Assembly: GCA_002337085.1 (NCBI GenBank)
Contig: DDFH01000008.1
Coordinates: 1 to 64,000 of the forward strand
Length of the DNA stretch: 64,000 nucleotides
Reading direction: 5' to 3'
Source: Hyphomonadaceae bacterium UBA1933
Lineage (GTDB): Bacteria > Pseudomonadota > Alphaproteobacteria > Caulobacterales > Aquidulcibacteraceae
Notes under the pieces: model-generated
The model's input: only the letters and a program-made list of their open reading frames with translations
What the model was told of the DNA's origin: nothing
Databases searched by the model: none
Translations under genes and position numbers: made by a program
Part shown: positions 43,839 through 53,279 of the stretch, in pieces
Layout: the number at the start of each line of letters is the position of its first letter
How positions within the stretch are numbered: position 1 is the first letter of the stretch

Positions 43839-43867
43839 TAATTAGTATTTCCTACTATACAAGTCAA
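43839..43867 (-). promoter_or_regulatory. iscR-suf promoter with inverted-repeat operator
   Basis: Minus-strand TTGACT (43867-43862) and a weak -10 TAATTA (43844-43839) are 17 bp apart. The spacer holds the inverted repeat TAGTA-N5-TACTA (43843-43857), placed where a bound Rrf2 dimer would block RNA polymerase. Autorepression by IscR is an inference. Confidence 0.5.
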
Positions 43868-43901
43868 GAATTATTGTGATAAATTTATTGCGGAAGAAAA
43901 A

Positions 43902-44573
43902 ATGGCAGAATTAATTTTAACCGGTCCATCCGGTCGTATTGAAGCACGTTATGACCAGTCAGAGATTGAAGGCTCTCCTATTGCACTTGTTCTTCATGGT
44001 CATCCTCGTGCGGCTAGTTCGATGCAGGATAGAGTTACCGTTATGATGCACCACTTGTTTAAAGAAAAGGGGTTTTCAACCCTTCGCTTTAATTTCCGTG
44101 GTGTTGGCAAATCTCAAGGTTCATTTGATAATGGCATTGGTGAACTTGCGGATGCTGCTGCGATGCTTGATTGGCTTCAATCAATTAATCCAAACGCTAA
44201 ATTCACTTGGGTAGCAGGTTATAGTTTTGGTGCATATATTGCATTACAATTATTGATGCGCCGCCCAGAAATTGATGCTTTTATCGCGGTTGCAACCCCT
44301 TGTAATCATTATGATTTGGCGTTTTTGGCGCCATGCCCATCATCTGGCATGATGTTTTATGGCTCAAATGACCTTGTATCGCCACCACTTGATGTAGAGC
44401 GTTCGGTTTCAAAAATTCGTACACAAAAAGGCGAAGTAGTGGAATGGGAAGAAATTCCAGGTGCGGATCACTTCTTTAGAGATCAATTAGGTTTGTTAAA
44501 AGACCGTGCAGATGCTTATATCGAAAAAACTATGGCATTACCGCGCAAAACACCGGCAACAGGAAAAAGATAA
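43902..44573 (+). CDS. alpha/beta hydrolase
   Basis: A 223-residue cytoplasmic alpha/beta hydrolase. It has the oxyanion region LVLHGHPRAASSMQ, the nucleophile elbow GYSFGAY with its serine near residue 109, an acidic residue in FYGSNDLVSPP, and the histidine in IPGADHFF, so the triad is complete. It belongs to a widespread alphaproteobacterial group of small esterase-like proteins whose substrate is unknown. GGAAG precedes the ATG. It is divergent from iscR with 165 nt between the starts, so the two promoters may interact. Confidence 0.88.
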   Translation: MAELILTGPSGRIEARYDQSEIEGSPIALVLHGHPRAASSMQDRVTVMMHHLFKEKGFSTLRFNFRGVGKSQGSFDNGIGELADAAAMLDWLQSINPNAKFTWVAGYSFGAYIALQLLMRRPEIDAFIAVATPCNHYDLAFLAPCPSSGMMFYGSNDLVSPPLDVERSVSKIRTQKGEVVEWEEIPGADHFFRDQLGLLKDRADAYIEKTMALPRKTPATGKR

Positions 44574-44581
44574 TCTATTGA

Positions 44582-45808
44582 TTAGGTGCGGACACATGAG
44601 AAAACCGCACCTAATTTATCCGCAATCTCAATTTGCGAAACATTATCTAGCCCACGAACAACCACCATTCCCCGGTTATTCTTCACAACGGTTGTTAGTA
44701 TTTTTAGATATTTAATATGGCTATCTGGGTTGCGGGCTAATATCTGACCATCAAATGAAAATGCATCGAATCTATATTGCGGCATATTGGGGACAATTAG
44801 TTTGTCAACTGGCCCAGTTAGAATTGCACCAAACACAGCTTTTACGCTTGGCCTAATTGTTGAAACCAATTCATAAACTTTTGAAACTGGATAATTTTCA
44901 TATTCCATTATTTCCAAAATTATATTTATATTCTCGCTTTCACGAATATGGTTTAAAACTGGGATAATTTTACCTCTTGTTACCATTGCATTTAAAACAG
45001 CAAATGAGAACGGTATATAAATAAGATTTAAATCACCACCAAATCGCAAAAATTTCTGGAAACCAATTTCAAAATTGGCATATTCAATTTGCTCACGAGT
45101 ATTAGTCGGCAAATTGACCATATCTTTAAACAATAGTTGTTTTCCATGCGGTAATTCAAAAATTCTGGGTGCAAAACGATACCCAATAACTTTTTGATTT
45201 TTTGTTTGATAGAATGGCTCTAATGAAGAATCCACAATAAAGCGATTATCAATTGTTACCTCATTTATTGATGGGGCTTCCTCTTTTTTCTCTTCATTTA
45301 GATAATTATCATTATTGGCAATTTTCTTATTGATTTTACTATAATTCAGCTTCTTCATTTGGATTCGTGCAACCAAATCCACACTTACTGCGGCAACAGG
45401 CATATTTTCAGGCCAAAATGCGCCGATAAAATGCTGCATAGTCTGTATATAGATTTCTTTACATGCAGCAGCAGAACCAATTAAGCTTAGTGTTGGTATG
45501 TACAATATCGCACCACACTCATTCGCAGCCATACACCAATTTGGGGCTTGGAATTTTTTTGAAAAAGTCTGATTGATATATTCGAAAACAGCCTCTCGTT
45601 TATGCGGCCATTTCTCACCTAACTTTTTCGATAATAGTGTAAAATCAATATAAAAAACCTGTCCATATTGATTTAAGTTTTGCCGGCCAAGGCGCATGGC
45701 AACCTTTGCGTCAACATACTCGATGTTAACTGCATCACTTGCAATCTCTTCTTCAACAAATAAATCTGTATCAGTTGTTGGTGATAATTTTAATAATTCA
45801 ACCGGCAT
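44582..45808 (-). CDS. EAL-like protein without catalytic signature
   Basis: A 408-residue protein. The C-terminal half (about 200-408) resembles EAL domains in order and spacing: EPFYQTKNQKVIGYRF like the opening of the domain, FQKFLRFGGDLNLIYIPFS, INIILEIMEYENYP, and VVRGLDNVSQIEIADKLGAVF like the closing loop. The EAL motif and metal-binding acidic residues are not visible. The N-terminal half (about 30-170) could be a degenerate GGDEF or PAS-like module. Cyclic-di-GMP hydrolysis is unlikely. A GGAGGAG ribosome binding site fixes the start. It is convergent with the alpha/beta hydrolase gene. Confidence 0.75.
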   Translation of the reverse strand: MPVELLKLSPTTDTDLFVEEEIASDAVNIEYVDAKVAMRLGRQNLNQYGQVFYIDFTLLSKKLGEKWPHKREAVFEYINQTFSKKFQAPNWCMAANECGAILYIPTLSLIGSAAACKEIYIQTMQHFIGAFWPENMPVAAVSVDLVARIQMKKLNYSKINKKIANNDNYLNEEKKEEAPSINEVTIDNRFIVDSSLEPFYQTKNQKVIGYRFAPRIFELPHGKQLLFKDMVNLPTNTREQIEYANFEIGFQKFLRFGGDLNLIYIPFSFAVLNAMVTRGKIIPVLNHIRESENINIILEIMEYENYPVSKVYELVSTIRPSVKAVFGAILTGPVDKLIVPNMPQYRFDAFSFDGQILARNPDSHIKYLKILTTVVKNNRGMVVVRGLDNVSQIEIADKLGAVFSCVRT

Positions 45809-45903
45809 GATTTACTCCTCCGGTATTACAGTATTGCGGAATGCTAAATAAATTATATCAATTATATCTCAAACTTTAGATAATATTTAGTAAATCCTCG
45901 TTC

Positions 45904-47031
45904 TTAAGAAGAGCCAATGCCACCAGACAGCGGTTTTTGCACGCCTGTAGTTTCAGGAAATGAAATCGGAAGCCCTAATACAGAGCGAGCTGCAAGAAAT
46001 GCAAAGCATTCCGCCTCAACAGCATCCCCCCTAAGCCCAATTTCATCAGCATCAATAATATTGGTTTTTGTTATTGCCTTGATATCTTCAACAAGTTTTG
46101 GATTTTTCCGTCCACCACCTGCAACGACAAGCGTTGTGGGACGTTTTTCAAATAAATCTAGCCCTTTGTTTATGGCTTGCGCCACAAGCGAAGATAATGT
46201 TGCACAACCATCCTCAAGGGATAGCCCAGAAACAATTTTTGCACTATAATCATAGCGATCCAGTGACTTTGGATATGGTTGACCAAACCAAGCATCGGAC
46301 AAAACCATATCAATTATATTTTGATGAACTTTGCCAGCCTTCGCAAATTCACCATTTTCATCATATTTTCCTTTATTGTGAAGCTCTACCCATTCATTAA
46401 TTGGGCCGTTGGCGGGGCCGCAATCAAATGCCGCCAATTTATCAATATCACCGTTTTCGCCACCCCAATAGGTTAGGTTGGCAACGCCACCCAAATTTAA
46501 AACCGCCGCAGGGGCGTTGATTCGTGCATATTTCAACATTGCAGCATGATAAATTGGCGCAAGTGGCGCACCCTGCCCGCCATGTTTCACATCATTTGTT
46601 CGGAAATCATATATTGTTTTTATTCCCGTCATCTTTGCCAGTTTTTCACCGTCAAGCAATTGTAGGGTTTTACCATAATTATCATTTTTTGGCGGTATAT
46701 GGAGAACTGTTAATCCATGACCACCAACAAAACTAATATCAGAAGGTTTCATATTAGCTTGTTTTAATAAGGCATTGATTGCATTTGCATAAATTTCAGT
46801 AATTGTCTCAGTAGCCAAGGTAAAAATTTCGGGAGCTTGCCCATTAAATTGCCATCTAAGAGCCGCCTGAACTGCGTCCGCTAAAATTGTTCTTTTTTCT
46901 TCCGAATAAGGAACAAGAGCATATTCGCCAAGTTCAATAACTTTATGACCATCTGTCTTTATCATGGCAACATCGGCATAGCCATCAAGCGCCGTTCCTG
47001 TCATTAATCCTATTGACCAGAAAGATTGCAC
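45904..47031 (-). CDS. anmK: Anhydro-N-acetylmuramic acid kinase
   Basis: Recycles peptidoglycan by cleaving and phosphorylating 1,6-anhydro-MurNAc to MurNAc-6-phosphate. The protein shows IGLMTGTALDGYADVAM at the start, the AFDCGPANGPINEW block and ALNLGGVANLTYW, the usual AnmK motifs. The open frame runs to a TTG at 47115, but AAGGGGAAAAAT stands right before a GTG at 47031, giving 375 residues, the family length; I take that start. It is divergent from tyrS, and in alphaproteobacteria the anmK-tyrS pair is common. Confidence 0.93.
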   Translation of the reverse strand: MQSFWSIGLMTGTALDGYADVAMIKTDGHKVIELGEYALVPYSEEKRTILADAVQAALRWQFNGQAPEIFTLATETITEIYANAINALLKQANMKPSDISFVGGHGLTVLHIPPKNDNYGKTLQLLDGEKLAKMTGIKTIYDFRTNDVKHGGQGAPLAPIYHAAMLKYARINAPAAVLNLGGVANLTYWGGENGDIDKLAAFDCGPANGPINEWVELHNKGKYDENGEFAKAGKVHQNIIDMVLSDAWFGQPYPKSLDRYDYSAKIVSGLSLEDGCATLSSLVAQAINKGLDLFEKRPTTLVVAGGGRKNPKLVEDIKAITKTNIIDADEIGLRGDAVEAECFAFLAARSVLGLPISFPETTGVQKPLSGGIGSS

Positions 47032-47138
47032 ATTTTTCCCCTTAATTATGCCATAAAGCCCTTTAAAAAAGGCTTTGTCTTTGTTAATGCCAACATCTAA
47101 ATTTAAACTAACCAACTAATTAGAGGTATTTGATTAAA

Positions 47139-48422
47139 ATGTCATCGCAAAACACCACCATAATTTCTGATTTCAAGCCAAAGTCGGCTTTCATCAATAT
47201 GATTATGGAACGTGGACATTATTATCAATCTTCCGACCTTGAGGGCCTTGATAAGATTGCCCTTGAAGCCGAGCAAGGTAAACGCGAATTAGTTGGCTAT
47301 ATTGGTTATGACTGCACCGCACCTAGCCTTCATGTCGGTTCACTGACCCAAATAATGTTTCAACGCCGTTTTCAACAGTGCGGTGGTAAGCCTATTACCT
47401 TAATGGGCTCAGGCACAACACGAATTGGCGATCCATCATTTAAAAACGAGGCGCGCCCAGTTTTAACTCTTGAAAAAATTGAAGAAAATAAACGCGGCAT
47501 TCAAAAAGTATTTGATAAATTAATTGATTTTTCAAATGGCAAAGCCTTGATGGTTGATAATATTGAATGGCTTGAAAAAGTTTCATGGCTTGAAATGCTT
47601 TCAGAAATTGGTCGCCATTTCACCGTCAATAAAATGATTGCTTTGGAAATTGTAAAACGTCGCCTTGACGATGAAATTCCGATAACTTTCCTTGAATTCA
47701 ATTACATGCTTTTACAAGCCTATGATTTCCTTGAGCTTTCGCGCCGTTACGGTTGTGTATTGCAAATGGGTGGTTCTGACCAATGGGGGAATATTATTCA
47801 AGGTGTTGAACTTTGCCGCCGCGTTGATAACCGTGAGGTTTTTGGCGTAACACAGCCACTTTTAATGAATTCAGCTGGTCAAAAAATGGGTAAAACTGTT
47901 TCTGGCGCTGTATGGCTTGACGGTGACCTGCTTCCAAGTTTTGATTTCTGGCAATATTGGCGTAATGTTGATGACGCCGATGTTGGTAAATTATTACGAC
48001 TATTTACTGAATTACCGCTTGATGAAATCAAACGCCTAGAAGCACTTCAAGGCGCAGAAATAAATGAGGCAAAGAAAATACTTGCTAATGAAATAACTAC
48101 ATTACTTCATGGTAGAGATGCCGCAAATAGCGCTTTATCAGCGGCGCAGGCACAATTTACGTCACAAGGTGGTGATACGTCTGGTTTACCAACTATCGAT
48201 CTTGAAATTGAAAGCGACCTAAGCATTGCGGCACTTTTCGTTAAAGCAGGCCTTTTTGCATCAAATTCAGAAGCAAAAAAAGCCGCTGCAAACAATAGCG
48301 TAAGCATTGATGACGTTAAAATAAATGATGTTACCTCGCCTGCCACAGCTATATTTGATGCTAAAGACAGTGTAAAATTATCTTCAAGCAAAAAGAAACA
48401 CATTATTGTCAAGAAAAAATGA
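47139..48422 (+). CDS. tyrS: Tyrosyl-tRNA synthetase
   Basis: Class I synthetase charging tRNA-Tyr. The 427 residues have the HIGH equivalent PSLHVGSL, the tyrosine pocket QMGGSDQWGN, the KMSKS equivalent QKMGKTVSG, and a C-terminal S4-like RNA-binding domain (about 355-425). The ATG at 47139 is preferred over a TTG three codons earlier because GAGG would be only 3 nt from that TTG. The bcp gene follows after 23 nt. Confidence 0.96.
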   Translation: MSSQNTTIISDFKPKSAFINMIMERGHYYQSSDLEGLDKIALEAEQGKRELVGYIGYDCTAPSLHVGSLTQIMFQRRFQQCGGKPITLMGSGTTRIGDPSFKNEARPVLTLEKIEENKRGIQKVFDKLIDFSNGKALMVDNIEWLEKVSWLEMLSEIGRHFTVNKMIALEIVKRRLDDEIPITFLEFNYMLLQAYDFLELSRRYGCVLQMGGSDQWGNIIQGVELCRRVDNREVFGVTQPLLMNSAGQKMGKTVSGAVWLDGDLLPSFDFWQYWRNVDDADVGKLLRLFTELPLDEIKRLEALQGAEINEAKKILANEITTLLHGRDAANSALSAAQAQFTSQGGDTSGLPTIDLEIESDLSIAALFVKAGLFASNSEAKKAAANNSVSIDDVKINDVTSPATAIFDAKDSVKLSSSKKKHIIVKKK

Positions 48423-48445
48423 TAACAAAATTACGGGAGCAATAA

Positions 48446-48910
48446 ATGACACTTAATATCGGCGATACCGCACCAACATTCAAACTACCTGCTGACAACG
48501 GCGTTGATTTTGATTTATCAGCGCAAAAAGGCAAAAAGGTTGTTATCTATTTTTATCCAAAAGATGACACTTCTGGCTGCACTTCGGAGGCAATTCAATT
48601 CTCTGAAAACGTTTCTGAATTTGCAGCTTTAAACACAATTATTGTTGGTATTTCAAAAGACAGCGTAAAAAGCCATGATAAATTCAAAGCCAAACATGAT
48701 TTAAAAGTTATTTTGGCTTCGGATGAGGAATTAAAGGTTCAGACAGAATACGGTGTCTGGGTTGAAAAATCCATGTATGGTAAAAAATATATGGGTACTG
48801 AACGCGCAACATTTTTATTAGATGAAAACCTTAAAATTGCCCAAATTTGGCGCAAAGTTAAAGTTACTGGACATGTTCAGGAAGTTTTAAAGGCAATTAA
48901 AGAGATTTAA
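48446..48910 (+). CDS. bcp: Bcp-type peroxiredoxin, one-cysteine form
   Basis: Thiol peroxidase that reduces organic peroxides and hydrogen peroxide. The 154 residues have the peroxidatic C45 in KDDTSGCTSEA. The resolving cysteine found five residues later in E. coli Bcp is I50 here, and the protein has no other cysteine, so it must use an external thiol. GGGAG lies upstream of the ATG. It is 23 nt after tyrS and may be co-transcribed. Confidence 0.93.
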   Translation: MTLNIGDTAPTFKLPADNGVDFDLSAQKGKKVVIYFYPKDDTSGCTSEAIQFSENVSEFAALNTIIVGISKDSVKSHDKFKAKHDLKVILASDEELKVQTEYGVWVEKSMYGKKYMGTERATFLLDENLKIAQIWRKVKVTGHVQEVLKAIKEI

Positions 48911-48998
48911 TCTGTATAAATCCGAAAATTTTTATTTTTAGCTTGCCTAAATTATCAAATTTTGGGAAGCACAGGTTTTAAAATCGAAAGGTCTAAAT

Positions 48999-49619
48999 AT
49001 GTGGGGACGCAAAAAAGAAAAAGCAACTATTGTTGAAATGCCAACTCCTGAGGCTACTCCTGCACCGGTCGTTGTTAAAAAACCAACCTCGGTAATCGCA
49101 AGCGATGTAAAAATACTTGGTTCAATCATTTCTGGTAGCGACCTCGTAGTAGAAGGTGCTGTTGAAGGTGACATTCGTTGCGGACTTTTCACGCTAGGAA
49201 GAGACGGCATTGTATCAGGTAATGTTGTTGCGGAAACAGCGACAGTTCGTGGTAAAATCACTGGTAATGTAACTGCACGCACAATAATGCTTGCTGGTAA
49301 TGGCGCTATTGAAGGCGACCTTACACATAGCGTTCTTATTATCGAAGAAGGTGGCATGTTTGAAGGTCGCTCAAAACGCGTTGCCGACCCACTTTCTGAA
49401 GAAACCTTAGCAATCGAAGACAAGGTCGTTAGCGAAGAAGCAAAGCCAAAAACTAAAAAAGCAACTAAAGCTAAAGCCGAAAAAAAGGTTGAAGAAAATT
49501 CCGTCGAAATAGATGATGCTACTCAAGAAAAAACCGAAGTAGAAGCTGAAACCGAAGCTAAAGAAAATACTGAAGAAGTTGCAATTTCAAAAGAATTAAA
49601 AGAGGCATTTGCCGTTTAG
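48999..49619 (+). CDS. Bactofilin
   Basis: Polymer-forming cytoskeletal protein (DUF583) of 206 residues. The central domain (about 30-125) is a right-handed beta-helix of repeating strands, for example SDLVVEGAVEGDIRCG, GIVSGNVVAETATVRG and GNGAIEGDLTHSVLIIEEGG. The N-terminal tail is short and proline-containing, the C-terminal tail (about 135-206) is Lys/Glu-rich and disordered. Bactofilins place cell wall enzymes at stalks, poles or the division site. AAAGG precedes the ATG, and a terminator follows. Confidence 0.93.
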   Translation: MWGRKKEKATIVEMPTPEATPAPVVVKKPTSVIASDVKILGSIISGSDLVVEGAVEGDIRCGLFTLGRDGIVSGNVVAETATVRGKITGNVTARTIMLAGNGAIEGDLTHSVLIIEEGGMFEGRSKRVADPLSEETLAIEDKVVSEEAKPKTKKATKAKAEKKVEENSVEIDDATQEKTEVEAETEAKENTEEVAISKELKEAFAV

Positions 49620-49639
49620 ATTCAACAAAATATATTTAT

Positions 49640-49668
49640 AAAAGCCTCCGAGATTCGGGGGCTTTTTT
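49640..49668. terminator. terminator between bactofilin and prfB
   Basis: Stem AAAGCCTCCGA / TCGGGGGCTTT with one T-G pair, GAT loop and a T run; it is placed between convergent genes and can serve both directions. Confidence 0.9.
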
Positions 49669-49669
49669 A

Positions 49670-50779
49670 TTAATCTTCGGAATGTCCCACTTTTTGCGCC
49701 AAGGCGGCCGCCATAAAGGCATCTAAATCCCCATCCAAGACGCCTTGTGTATCGGATGTTTCAACATTGGTCCTAAGATCTTTAACCATTTGATATGGCT
49801 GTAAAACATAAGAACGAATTTGATGCCCCCAGCCAATATCGGTTTTATTATCCTCTACGACCTGGCTTGCCGCCTCACGCTTTTGCAATTCAAGTTCGTA
49901 TAGACGCGCCCTTAGCATATTCCATGCAATCTCACGGTTACGATGTTGCGATCTGTCTTGTTGCGAAGCAGCGACTATACCAGTTGGAATGTGCGTAATA
50001 CGAACGGCAGAATCAGTTTTGTTAATATGCTGCCCACCTGCACCAGATGCACGATATGTATCAATCCGCACATCTTTTTCCTGAACATCAACCTCAATAT
50101 TATCATCAATAACGGGATAAACCCAAACACTTACAAATGAGGTATGGCGGCGCGCATTAGAATCAAATGGCGATATTCGCACCAAACGATGCACCCCCGC
50201 CTCTGTCTTTAGCCAACCATAGGCATTAAGACCCTTTATAAGCAATGTAGCCGACTTTATGCCCGCTTCTTCACCGGCATTCTCATCGACATACTCAACT
50301 TCATAACCAGATGCAGTAGCCCAACGTGAATACATCCGCAGCAACATAGAAGCCCAATCACAGCTTTCAGTACCACCCGCACCGGCATTGATTTCGATAT
50401 AGCAATCATTGCCATCCGCTTCACCAGATAAAAGTGCTTGAATTTCTGCCTTACTTGCATGCTGTTTTGCATTTTCAAGGTTTAACTGTGCCTCATTAAT
50501 TAGGTCTTCATCACCCTCTAAATCGGCAAGTTCGGCAAGTTCAATATTATCATTCAATTCACGTTCCAATGACGTAATTTCATCAATTGAAATTTGAATT
50601 TTGTTTTTTTCACGCATTAAAGCCTGTGCCTTTTGCGGGCTATCCCAAAAATCTTGGGTCTGGCTAAGTGCTTCTAGCTCATCAAATCTGCGTGTTGCCT
50701 CATCCCAATTAAGGCGTTTGCGCAATAAATTGATAGATTTAGATATATCTGCTTTCAAAGCCTCGATTTCGGCTCGCAT
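49670..50779 (-). CDS. prfB: Peptide chain release factor 2
   Basis: Terminates translation at UGA and UAA. From the ATG at 50779 it has 369 residues with the stop-recognition tripeptide in ISPFDSNARR and the catalytic GAGGQHINKT. The frame is continuous from the N-terminus, so the +1 programmed frameshift of E. coli prfB is absent. An ATG four codons upstream is also possible. It follows mrcA by 22 nt on the same strand, a conserved alphaproteobacterial order. Confidence 0.96.
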   Translation of the reverse strand: MRAEIEALKADISKSINLLRKRLNWDEATRRFDELEALSQTQDFWDSPQKAQALMREKNKIQISIDEITSLERELNDNIELAELADLEGDEDLINEAQLNLENAKQHASKAEIQALLSGEADGNDCYIEINAGAGGTESCDWASMLLRMYSRWATASGYEVEYVDENAGEEAGIKSATLLIKGLNAYGWLKTEAGVHRLVRISPFDSNARRHTSFVSVWVYPVIDDNIEVDVQEKDVRIDTYRASGAGGQHINKTDSAVRITHIPTGIVAASQQDRSQHRNREIAWNMLRARLYELELQKREAASQVVEDNKTDIGWGHQIRSYVLQPYQMVKDLRTNVETSDTQGVLDGDLDAFMAAALAQKVGHSED

Positions 50780-50801
50780 AAAAAACCCCATTAAGCCATA
50801 G

Positions 50802-53129
50802 CTATTCTATAACTTCATCTTTCGCAACAACGCCAACTTTTGATTTTCCATCAGCAGCGTTAGTAGTGGTCTTTTTACCACCATTACGAGATGAGCTAGA
50901 TTGCAAATTAGCAAGAATGTTCAAACGTTCTTCTGCGCCAATTTCATCAAGAACTTCTTTTGTTGGAACAAATTGTTCAATTGGCTTATCTTTAAGCATT
51001 GCTTCCATATAAGCCCTAAATATTGGCGCTGAAACAACACCGCCTGCCGCACCACTTGCAATTGTTTTCGGACGATCATAACCGACATAAACGCCAGTTG
51101 CATATGATGGCGTATAACCAATAAACCATGCATCTTTATAATCGTTGGTGGTGCCAGTTTTACCAGCGACAGGGTGGCTAAATTGTGCGGCACGCCCAGT
51201 ACCGCTGGTCACAACTTCACGCATGATAGTCACCATTTCCCATGCAGTGCGCGGCGAAATAACCTGCGTTCCATTTGGTTCAATATGTGGTGGTTGGGCA
51301 TTTGGATCAAATGCAACATCACAATCAGAACAGGTTCTTCTATCGGCACGCCAAACGGTTTTACCGCGCATATCCTGAAGTCTATCAAAATAAACCGGTG
51401 GCACATAACGACCACCATTCGGGAATACTGCAAAGCCTGATGTCATACGTAAAACGGTGGTTTCACCTGCACCTAATGCCATTGTCAAATCATTTGGCAA
51501 ATCATCGTAAACACCAAAGCGGCGGGCATAATCGGCGATGCGGCGCATACCAATACGGCGCGCAATACGAACCGTTACTGTGTTCCGCGAAAGAACCAAA
51601 CCTTGCTTAAGCGTAATAACACCATAATAGCGTCTGTCAGAGTTTTCAGGCCCCCAACCCCCACCAGTAATTTTAGAATCTGAAATTTTGGTTTCAGGCG
51701 TCATGCCATTTTCAAGTGCTGCTGCATATATAAATGGCTTAACAGTAGAACCAACCTGACGCTTTGCCTGCGTGGCACGGTTAAAACCTGAATCATCGGC
51801 ATCATAACCACCCGCCATTGCAATAACGGCCCCCGTATGAACATTCAGAGAAACTAGAGCACCTTGTAAGTTTTGCGAACGCAATAATTGATATGTTTTA
51901 GCATCAAGACGGTTGACCCAAACAATTTGGCCATCATCTAATGCTTTACCGGAACGATACGCCCAATCCTTATCAGCTTGTGGGATTAAGAATTTCTCGC
52001 CGGTTTGCAATCCATAATTTTGCCCACCATCCAAAACAACCGCCAGCCGAGAAGCAGGATCAGGGCGCCAATATTTTGCACGGGCTAGTTTGTCTTTCCA
52101 TTGGTCGTCAAGGGTTAGGATACCAACCGCACCCTTAAAGCCACGCATACGTGTTGGGTTCATGCGGTCAAGGCCAGCCTGCAACGCTGCACGAGCCGCC
52201 TTTTGTGCATCTAATTCAACAGTAGTTGAAATAATGAACCCTTTATTATAAGGCGCACCTTTACCAAAGCGACGAATTAGGTCGCGACGAACCTCTTCAA
52301 CAAATTCACCCGCATCACTATTAGTCCAAGAACCACGAGGATGAGGCTGATAATCTATTGGGTCTTTCTTTGCTTCTTCGCCCTGTTGCGCGGTAATAAA
52401 GCCATTTGCAACCATTCTTGAAATAACCCAATTACGACGTGCAAGCGCACGGTCAGGATGTTTAACCGGATTATAGTTATTTGGCGCTTTTGGAAGAGTG
52501 CCAAGATATGCAGCCTGTGAAATGCTTACGTCACGTACGCTTTTCTGAAAATATGTTTGTGACGCTGCCTCAACGCCATACGATCTAAAGCCAAGGAAAA
52601 TCTGATTAAGATAGATTTCCATAATTTGGTCTTTTGTAAGAATTTCTTCAATACGAACAGAAATAAGTGCTTCTTGAATTTTTGTTATATATTTATCAAG
52701 ACCACGTTTTTGATTGCCATCAGGAATAAGCACGTTTTCGGCAACCTGTTGCGTGATTGTTGACGCACCCTGCATGCGACGCCCTTCACCAATCGTTGTG
52801 ATATTATATATCATAGCCCTAGCGATACCCATGGGATCAACGCCATTATGGCTATAAAAATCTTTGTCTTCCGCCGCCATAAAAGCAGCAATCACATGGT
52901 TGGGAATTTTTTCAAGTGGCATATAAGCACGGGTTTCAAGCGCAAAAGAGCCAATTTGCTTTCCTTCAGCAGAATAGACACTTGATGAAACATTTGGTTT
53001 ATAATCGGCCAATTTTTGGTGATCAGGCAATGTTGAAAGCGATAATGACAATAATATCGCAGCAACAACAACGCCGATAGCAATTCCGGCAAGTATAATA
53101 ACGCCTAGTAATTTTTTAAAAAAGCGCAT
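50802..53129 (-). CDS. mrcA: Penicillin-binding protein 1A
   Basis: Bifunctional glycosyltransferase and transpeptidase that builds peptidoglycan. From the ATG at 53129 it has 775 residues: one membrane anchor (about 6-30), the GT51 domain with MAAEDKDFYSHNGVDPMG and RKMQGASTITQQ-like GRRMQGASTITQQ, and the penicillin-binding domain with the active-site STVK in KRQVGSTVKPF, SRN and KTGTT. The open frame extends 31 codons upstream to a TTG with no family support. It is placed between amiC and prfB, as in many alphaproteobacteria. Confidence 0.96.
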   Translation of the reverse strand: MRFFKKLLGVIILAGIAIGVVVAAILLSLSLSTLPDHQKLADYKPNVSSSVYSAEGKQIGSFALETRAYMPLEKIPNHVIAAFMAAEDKDFYSHNGVDPMGIARAMIYNITTIGEGRRMQGASTITQQVAENVLIPDGNQKRGLDKYITKIQEALISVRIEEILTKDQIMEIYLNQIFLGFRSYGVEAASQTYFQKSVRDVSISQAAYLGTLPKAPNNYNPVKHPDRALARRNWVISRMVANGFITAQQGEEAKKDPIDYQPHPRGSWTNSDAGEFVEEVRRDLIRRFGKGAPYNKGFIISTTVELDAQKAARAALQAGLDRMNPTRMRGFKGAVGILTLDDQWKDKLARAKYWRPDPASRLAVVLDGGQNYGLQTGEKFLIPQADKDWAYRSGKALDDGQIVWVNRLDAKTYQLLRSQNLQGALVSLNVHTGAVIAMAGGYDADDSGFNRATQAKRQVGSTVKPFIYAAALENGMTPETKISDSKITGGGWGPENSDRRYYGVITLKQGLVLSRNTVTVRIARRIGMRRIADYARRFGVYDDLPNDLTMALGAGETTVLRMTSGFAVFPNGGRYVPPVYFDRLQDMRGKTVWRADRRTCSDCDVAFDPNAQPPHIEPNGTQVISPRTAWEMVTIMREVVTSGTGRAAQFSHPVAGKTGTTNDYKDAWFIGYTPSYATGVYVGYDRPKTIASGAAGGVVSAPIFRAYMEAMLKDKPIEQFVPTKEVLDEIGAEERLNILANLQSSSSRNGGKKTTTNAADGKSKVGVVAKDEVIE

Positions 53130-53279
53130 TTGCAACCCGTATTTCAAACTTTGCCGAAATTTAAATGGTTTCCATTTTACAAGAAACTGATTTGGCTTAT
53201 GGCTTTTGCCACGTTGTTTCAAGTCTATAAAGCACAGAATTACAGACTATTATGTCTATATAGACCATCAAAATGATGA

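Noticed and set aside
50660..50779. programmed frameshift in prfB
   Set aside because: The reading frame is continuous from the start to the conserved domains; no in-frame TGA is present.
53130..53222. 31-residue basic N-terminal extension of mrcA from a TTG
   Set aside because: No ribosome binding site, rare start codon, and the usual anchor helix starts right after the inner ATG.
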